The position numbers and the translations under genes were made by a program. A model generated the notes under the pieces. It did no database searches. It was not told the DNA's origin and saw nothing but the letters and a program-made list of their open reading frames with translations. Positions 58,832-64,000 of a stretch of 64,000 bases of DNA are shown one piece after another. The first letter of the stretch is position 1, and each line of letters starts with the position of its first letter. Where the stretch lies: positions 2,790,001 to 2,854,000 of the forward strand of contig NC_016477.1 of assembly GCF_000226095.1 (NCBI RefSeq), written 5' to 3'. Source of the stretch: Thermothelomyces thermophilus ATCC 42464 (Eukaryota > Ascomycota > Sordariomycetes > Sordariales > Chaetomiaceae).

Positions 58832-60834
58832 TCACAAGTCCAGATCCACCTCATACTCCGAGTTAACCCCAAACTGCCACTTCTCTTTGTCAAAGCGGAG
58901 CCACTTGCCTTCCATCTCGGCGATGCGGCATCCGAGCCAGAGTACCCTCTCCTTCCTTTCCTCGGTCTTCGACTCGACGTCGGTCAGCGCGACCTTAACA
59001 TATTTATCGTCGTAGTCGATGTTCTCCTCAAACCACTCGTCGGGAAAGTACTTCTCCACGAAAGGAAAGCCCCGCAGGGCAAAGTCCTCAGGCAGCGGCC
59101 GACGCTTCGGCGGCCCCGGCCGCGACTCCCCGGCCTCCGCGCCCTCGTTCTTCTTCTTCTCCTCCTCCTCCTGCTTCTCATTCCAGATCGAAAACGGCTT
59201 TCCACCTTTCAGAAAACGAGCTAGAGCCTACGAAACGTTTTGGGATGACGACCAACCGATCAACGTATTGAGCATGAGTACAATCAGTTTCTAGGGGAAG
59301 GTAGGGGCCACGTAGGCTATAGCCTCGGGGAAGAACGTCAAATAGTGGATAAAGACGAGGGTGATATGAAGAAATGGAAGCGTGTTACGGTCGCCAAAGC
59401 GACGACACACCGCGTCGTAGGTAGCGTTAAAGAGCTTGCGCGTGTTGCGGAACTGCTCGCTGGCGCTGACGCTGCGCGACGGAGCCGCCGGAGTCTCCGA
59501 ATCGGGCATCGGCTGGTCTTAGGATTCGGTGTCGCTGGGGCGTGTGACCTTGAGTGCTTGGGCGATCGGGTTGCTCTCGTCCCCATAGCCCAGCAGCGCA
59601 CAGATGTTGGAGATGCCAATGTGGTACCTAGTAGCGCTGTTAGCTATACACATACATACACTGTAGTTCAATGAAGCGGACTGTCTACATACCCAGGTTC
59701 GAGCCATCGATACAAGGAAAGAGCGATGTGGTCGCCGATCGACTTGAGGAACTGGTCCATAGATTCCTGCAGTCGCTCTTCTTGCTTCCCGGTGAACAAG
59801 ATGCCGTGTGTTCTAACGTAATGTAGCTCTACGCGCGGGAGCCAGGTCTGCTGTGGGTTGGAGATGGGCGACATGATGGGCTCGAACAAGCTCATGATGC
59901 TTTCACGGGCAGACAGAAATGGTGTTTTCACGCAGAGCGACTTGGTGTAATAGTAGAGCTGTTGCTGGGCGTTGGGCTGGGCCAGAATCGCCAGGTGGTG
60001 GTAGAGATGTCCCGTCGTCGGTGCTTTGTCGGAGGCACGCGAATACCAGTGACGGCTCACAGCCCTCCATACTTCGCGATTCCGGACGTCGTCGTCCTCG
60101 ATGGCCATGTGGTAGCGGGCGAGGTCGCCCAAGCACTCCATCCACGTGTCTTCGAACGCGGGCACCATCTCGTACAACAGGGCCATCATCGAGTAAGCCG
60201 TGTCGATGAACGTGCGCATGTGGTCCAGGCTGGCTGGCAGACGGTGCCTCAGAAGCTCTAAAAAGTCGTGAATGCCGTGGCGCCACATCCGCGCGGGCAT
60301 TGCGTACTTGGCAGCCAATCTCCTTAGCGCCGGGCTTGCCGACGGATGTTGCGAAGCGAGGAGGAAGTCGTGATGCTCGTGGAGCAAGGTGCGGTAGAGG
60401 GCAATCAGAGCCTGCCACTGGTCATTGTTGAGCTTGGTTAGCGGGCCAGTTTGCGAACTCTGGTTGTTAATGAGCTTGCCGGAAGCATCGTTTTGCGAGG
60501 TCTGATTTTTGACCACCTCGATGCACTTGCTCTCGATTACTACCAGGCCGGCGTAGATGCCCTTGACCTCGGACACTAACTGCTCTTGCGAGATCGGCCG
60601 GGTCTCGGGCTCCTTGATCAACTCGGCGGGCTCAGGGTCTGCGGGTGATGGTGCCGGTGCGGGAGTCCCAGCCGGAGGTGTATATGACTGATGATGAGGC
60701 TTGGAGACGGAGCTGGAGTAGCGACGTTATCGTTGTCGTTGTCGTTGTTAGTAAGCGGCCGAATTGGACTGGTCGTACGGGCGTGGAACGGGAGCGACAG
60801 TCCATGGCGTGCTCTTCTCGGAAGCCCTAAAATT
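58832..60834 (-). pseudogene. Est1/SMG7-like (Est1-type DNA/RNA-binding domain) protein, inactivated
   Basis: The long exon reads a helical repeat protein: LALYRTLLHEHHDFLLASQH-like start, ARMWRHGIHDFLELLRHRLP, FEDTWMECLGDLARYHMAIE, then GHLYHHLAILAQPNAQQQLYYYTKSL and ARESIMSLFEPIMSP, which are the 14-3-3-like and Est1-type blocks of fungal EST1/SMG7 relatives. A 65-bp intron (59628-59692, GTATGT donor, CTACTAG acceptor) joins in phase to a second exon with NICALLGYGDESNP, FLHITLVFIHYLTFFPEAIA and YFPDEWFEENIDYDDKYV, ending at TGA 58832. In-frame stops: TAA 60748, TAA 60727, TAA 59519, TAG 59291 (Trp expected), TAG 59228. The 5' start is unresolved. Relatives act in telomerase recruitment or mRNA decay; the many-copy fungal family has unclear roles. 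All the stops are RIP-compatible. Confidence 0.75.
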
Positions 60835-62671
60835 AGGTCTAGCTTTGCCATCCTCGAGTTCTCGGGGGGTGAGACGACCAATATCTGTTCGGGAACTGGA
60901 AACGGCATAACTCCACAGGGCCCAAAGGCTGCGGTTCCATGACGCTTGCCTCGGATGCGCGTCCGACTTCCCAACTCGGGCGATAACGCAGATAACGATG
61001 ATGGATACAACAATGATAGTGGCAACGGCAACCGAAACGTGAACGTGCCGGAAAATGTCAAACGTCGGAGCGGACTGCCAGTAGACGATAGGCCACATTG
61101 TTATTGGTGGACTGGTGGGTGTCGATGCTTCGGGGTGCAATGCGTCAATGCCAGCTCTGTTGGCTCGGCCTTGAGCTCTCAGACAAACAGGGAGACAGGT
61201 ACTTATCTGCTCGGTGTCTGGTTCGCGCACTATCGCTCCAAAAGCCATCGTCTCGTTGCCTTGTCTGCCTCTCGAGCAGGGCGTTCAGGGAAGAGGGACG
61301 GGAAGGGGGCCCGGCCCACTGCTCAAGAACGGGGCGGGATAGGATGTAAGTAGGTACCTTGGGTTGCGGCATTGATGCCGCTGGCTGGTCACAGAAGCAT
61401 GGAGGCTCGCTTGCAGCAAGGCATTCAGCCAGAGGGACTTCAGAGGCGGATAGCGGTCAACCGCAGCAAGCCCAACCCGGGAAAGACAAGGCTGACCTAG
61501 CTAGCCAAGCGTGACAAAGCGCGAGCGTCATTGCCAGGGTCCTCGTTGGAAAAGGGGGTGTACCGAGATGCCCACCGAGCGCACGCCGAGATTCGACCTC
61601 AGACACCCCTGACAGTGGCACCGCCCAGCTCGCCGATCCCTAATATGCAGACAACTGCTTGTGCGCGCACCGTCCTTCGCAGCTTACAACCTGACGCAAG
61701 GAGCTATGCTCGGTTTTATAGTAAAAAGCAACAACATAACCTTGGCATACTTGCTTCGCCCGACCGGATTCAATAACGCCCTGGGAGGCCGGATTGCTTT
61801 GTACGGCCTACAGTCAGTGTGCTGTGTTCAACCGGGCCCCTTGTTCATAGCAAAGATCAGTGCCTAAGAAGCCTCGTAGATGTCTCCTGCTCAGGCATAG
61901 ATGAGACAGACATCGACACATACAGGGCGAAACCTACGGTGTGACTGCGGCTAAGGGGGCCGGTAGCCCGGAGACATATCTGCCCGCTCTCACCTACAGC
62001 TACAGATACGCTAGGCAAGCGGCCGTCCCTGCCGCACCACAAATACAGGTGGCCCCATGAACCTGTGGCCGATAGCTCGCTTCCGTCGGTTCTCGCTGCG
62101 CACGGCAGGCTTTGAAACCCCTGACACACCGGAAACAACGCAAGCACACCCTTCACCAAATAGTCGCCTACATCGTTGGTGGCAGACGCCCCTGAGCAAG
62201 CAGTCCGTGAGGGTCCTTTACCACGGTCTGATACGCTACTTTCGAACGCTCCACTTACGGACTTCCCGAGATGCCCAACCAAGATAGACAAGAGCTGTTC
62301 AAGCGGGCTGTCATTCTGTTCTGCCTAACGATCGCCCCACCGACATGTATCATGCAGCTGGCGCTACATCCCTGCCAATCACTGGCGAGATCTGCCCTGA
62401 ACTGACCGAGTGACTCGACCCGCGACGGACTGCTCTAATGTAGATCAGCGCTTAAGGGACGAGTGTGGGTGGGTCTCGTGGTCTCGCCGAGAGAACCCAG
62501 GACACGAGGCGTTGGGCTAGGAGGCGCCTCCAGGGTGGGGCCAGGTAAGGAGCGCAATAACGGGAGTGCTTGCCACGACTTTTAAGTGTACGCTAGCCCA
62601 CTTCTCGTCGGGGCAACCAATTTAACAACCTTCATTGCGACAAATCCGTTCCCCCGGCTCTCAACCTGCAC
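60835..62671. other. Spacer, mostly unassigned
   Basis: A 43-codon open stretch at 61645-61776 starts MQTTACARTVLRSLQPDARS, which looks like a mitochondrial presequence, but nothing follows in frame. The minus-strand open frame 60748-61248 is contiguous with the Est1-like exon and probably holds its leader or an upstream exon. Nothing else is supported. Confidence 0.35.
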
Positions 62672-63277
62672 ATGGATTCTCCACAGCCATCTATCCCCTC
62701 TAAGGAACATGGGCAAATCGGAAGCTTGGGAAGCTACGCCTAGATACTCTGTGGAATAGGGGGTGAAGGCTCTCCAACCACGTCCTTAAAACCTGAGACC
62801 CCATGCACTTTCACCCAGCCTACATCTCCCAGATTTCATTACGCCAATACGGACAAGGCATCATCGGACGGGTCGTACGATTCCGAGCTATACAGCGGCA
62901 TGTTCCCCGTATTTCTAGACGACAAAGGCGATAGCAAGCTCGCACTCGGGCCCGAGAATCGAGAGAATATTGCACCAAAAGAACAACTTACGATGGCGTT
63001 CACTCTCCCTGACACGTATTTCACCCACACGGTGTCCATCTTTCCCGACTAGGAGTTGCAGCAAAGCTTTACCCTGCCTGGCTTTAGGGGTGACATCGTA
63101 ATCGATTTGAGAATACACTGCGTGAAACAAGCCCGGACCGACCGGCCTCCGCCATCCAGACAACCGTTGGGACCACGCCGAGGCATTCGCGGACGATATA
63201 GGCAGCCGCGGCGAAAGATGCGGAGATCAGCACTTGAAGAAACCGATAGGCCCTCGGCAGCGGAGACAAAAGCGTAA
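62672..63277 (+). pseudogene. Unknown gene with two TAG codons
   Basis: ATG at 62672 (CACATGGAT context), one frame to TAA 63275, interrupted only by TAG 62741 and TAG 63050; 201 codons in total. The protein-like content includes SYDSELYSGMFPVFLDDKGD, LPDTYFTHTVSIFPD and LQQSFTLPGFRGDIVIDLRI, then a basic tail rich in Arg and Pro. No signal peptide, membrane segment or known domain. Both stops fit CAG to TAG. The frame continuity over 600 bp with only two stops argues for a recent loss. Confidence 0.5.
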
Positions 63278-63392
63278 GGGATTCAAGGGTAGGCGATTCC
63301 TGAGAAAGACCTGTACGGGCGACCAAAGTTGGAGTGGCATTGCCATGCTTTAGCCGCGAGCAGGCTCCTCCTACAGAAGGAAAGTGTTGTGT

Positions 63393-63635
63393 TCATCGCC
63401 GCTTTCGCGGCTGCTCCAGGACGTCTGTGCTTTTGGAGTCGGAACATCGTGGCTTGTATATTAGGCGGGCTTTGGAAGAGCGCTTATAGGTTACCTCTTT
63501 AAGTGTGAAGAGCGTATAGAGCTTGATCAGACCGTGGAAGTAGCCAAACAAGATTGACACCGGCAGAGATATAATATCACGAGGATTCCTACGAAGCAGC
63601 CCAACCAGTTTCACTACTTTGGTGAAGCCGAACAT
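63393..63635 (-). pseudogene. Possible fragment of a family-2 glycosyltransferase C-terminus
   Basis: On the minus strand: MFGFTKVVKLVGLLRRNPRD, then LPVSILFGYFHGLIKLYTLF and a basic end. The hydrophobic segments plus the FGYFHG-KLY pattern resemble the last membrane helices of fungal GT2-type proteins. The upstream catalytic part is not present: the sequence to the right (63640-64000) shows no continuation. Isolated 80-codon fragment, so probably a relic. Moderate to low certainty. Confidence 0.35.
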
Positions 63636-63639
63636 GAAC

Positions 63640-64000
63640 GCGATCTCCGTCCTGAACAGGGCGCGCCGGTTTCTAGGCTGCCAGTTTCCCGTACCCCACC
63701 AGCACGTGAAAGCAACAGCGGGAAGGGAAGGGGGGTCAGGACAGATTAGCCATCAGGAGCCAGACAGGTTGCATTGCCTCAAGCCAGAACGATTAGAGTC
63801 GGTGCTACGGGTTAAGGGCGCCGTGTACGAAGCAATCAAAGTTTCCCCAACCTGGAAGAAATTTTGTATATGACCAGACTGGATCAGTGTCCTGCTCTAG
63901 GCGTAGAATGTTGGAGGCATGGAAGTAGCCTACGGCGGTCCATCACAAGGGGGGTGACCAGATCGGGAGAATCCGAGGTTCGCGAGCTAAGTCGAATTTT
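63640..64000. other. Right end of window, no supported gene
   Basis: An 84-codon plus-strand open frame (63619-63873) overlaps the glycosyltransferase-like fragment and has no motif. Nothing else seen to the window edge. Confidence 0.4.

Noticed and set aside
59038-59205. Arg-rich minus-strand frame within the Est1-like gene
   Set aside because: It is an alternative frame over the poly-Glu/Lys stretch of the Est1-like second exon.
34343-63277. TAG reassigned to an amino acid or programmed read-through
   Set aside because: TAA and TGA also occur in the same frames, frameshifts are present in FunK1, and the TENA/THI-4 gene shows normal decoding; RIP explains the bias.

Overview
The window looks like accessory, repeat-rich DNA from a filamentous ascomycete (Pezizomycotina) with a history of repeat-induced point mutation (RIP). 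The reasons are short GT...AG introns with CTGAC-like branch sites, chromodomain Ty3/gypsy elements, fungus-only families (DUF3435, DUF3723, FunK1), extreme TpA enrichment, and LTR pairs that differ almost only by transitions.

Left half (1 to about 32.4 kb): an AT-rich, heavily RIP-mutated nest of LTR retrotransposons. The oldest layer is a minus-strand gypsy element (C), running off the left edge and ending near 32.4 kb. Element A (plus, 418-bp LTRs) inserted into C with target duplication ATTTC. Element B (plus, 448-bp LTRs) inserted into A with GAATA. A solo LTR sits inside A's 5' LTR with TCAAG. Element D (minus, 428-bp LTRs) inserted elsewhere in C with TCTTG/TCTTA. A, B and D are related chromodomain elements of about 7.5 kb; none keeps an intact gene.

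The AT-rich block stops just downstream of the only clearly intact gene, a minus-strand TENA/THI-4-type protein (32,536-33,438).

Right half (about 34-64 kb): normal-GC DNA full of decaying genes. In order: a DUF3435 tyrosine recombinase with a C2H2-like tail (the 'captain' type of Starship giant transposons); a co-oriented DUF3723 gene (a recurrent Starship passenger); a FunK1 kinase-like pseudogene bracketed by inverted copies of a small unknown gene (X); two copies of another unknown gene (Y) in opposite orientation; an unknown multi-stop gene at 52 kb; a minus-strand reading frame with SUMO-interaction-like motifs and a chromodomain; a 150-bp satellite; a broken Est1/SMG7-like gene; and small fragments. 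The in-frame stops are mostly TAG, plus TAA and TGA, and most are explained by C-to-T or G-to-A at Gln, Trp or Arg codons, so RIP reached beyond the retrotransposons.

Best overall reading: a RIP-inactivated Starship-like element, left edge somewhere between 33.4 and 34.3 kb, lying beside a retrotransposon-packed heterochromatic block. The captain plus DUF3723 pairing is well supported by recognisable motifs; element borders and cargo membership are inference.
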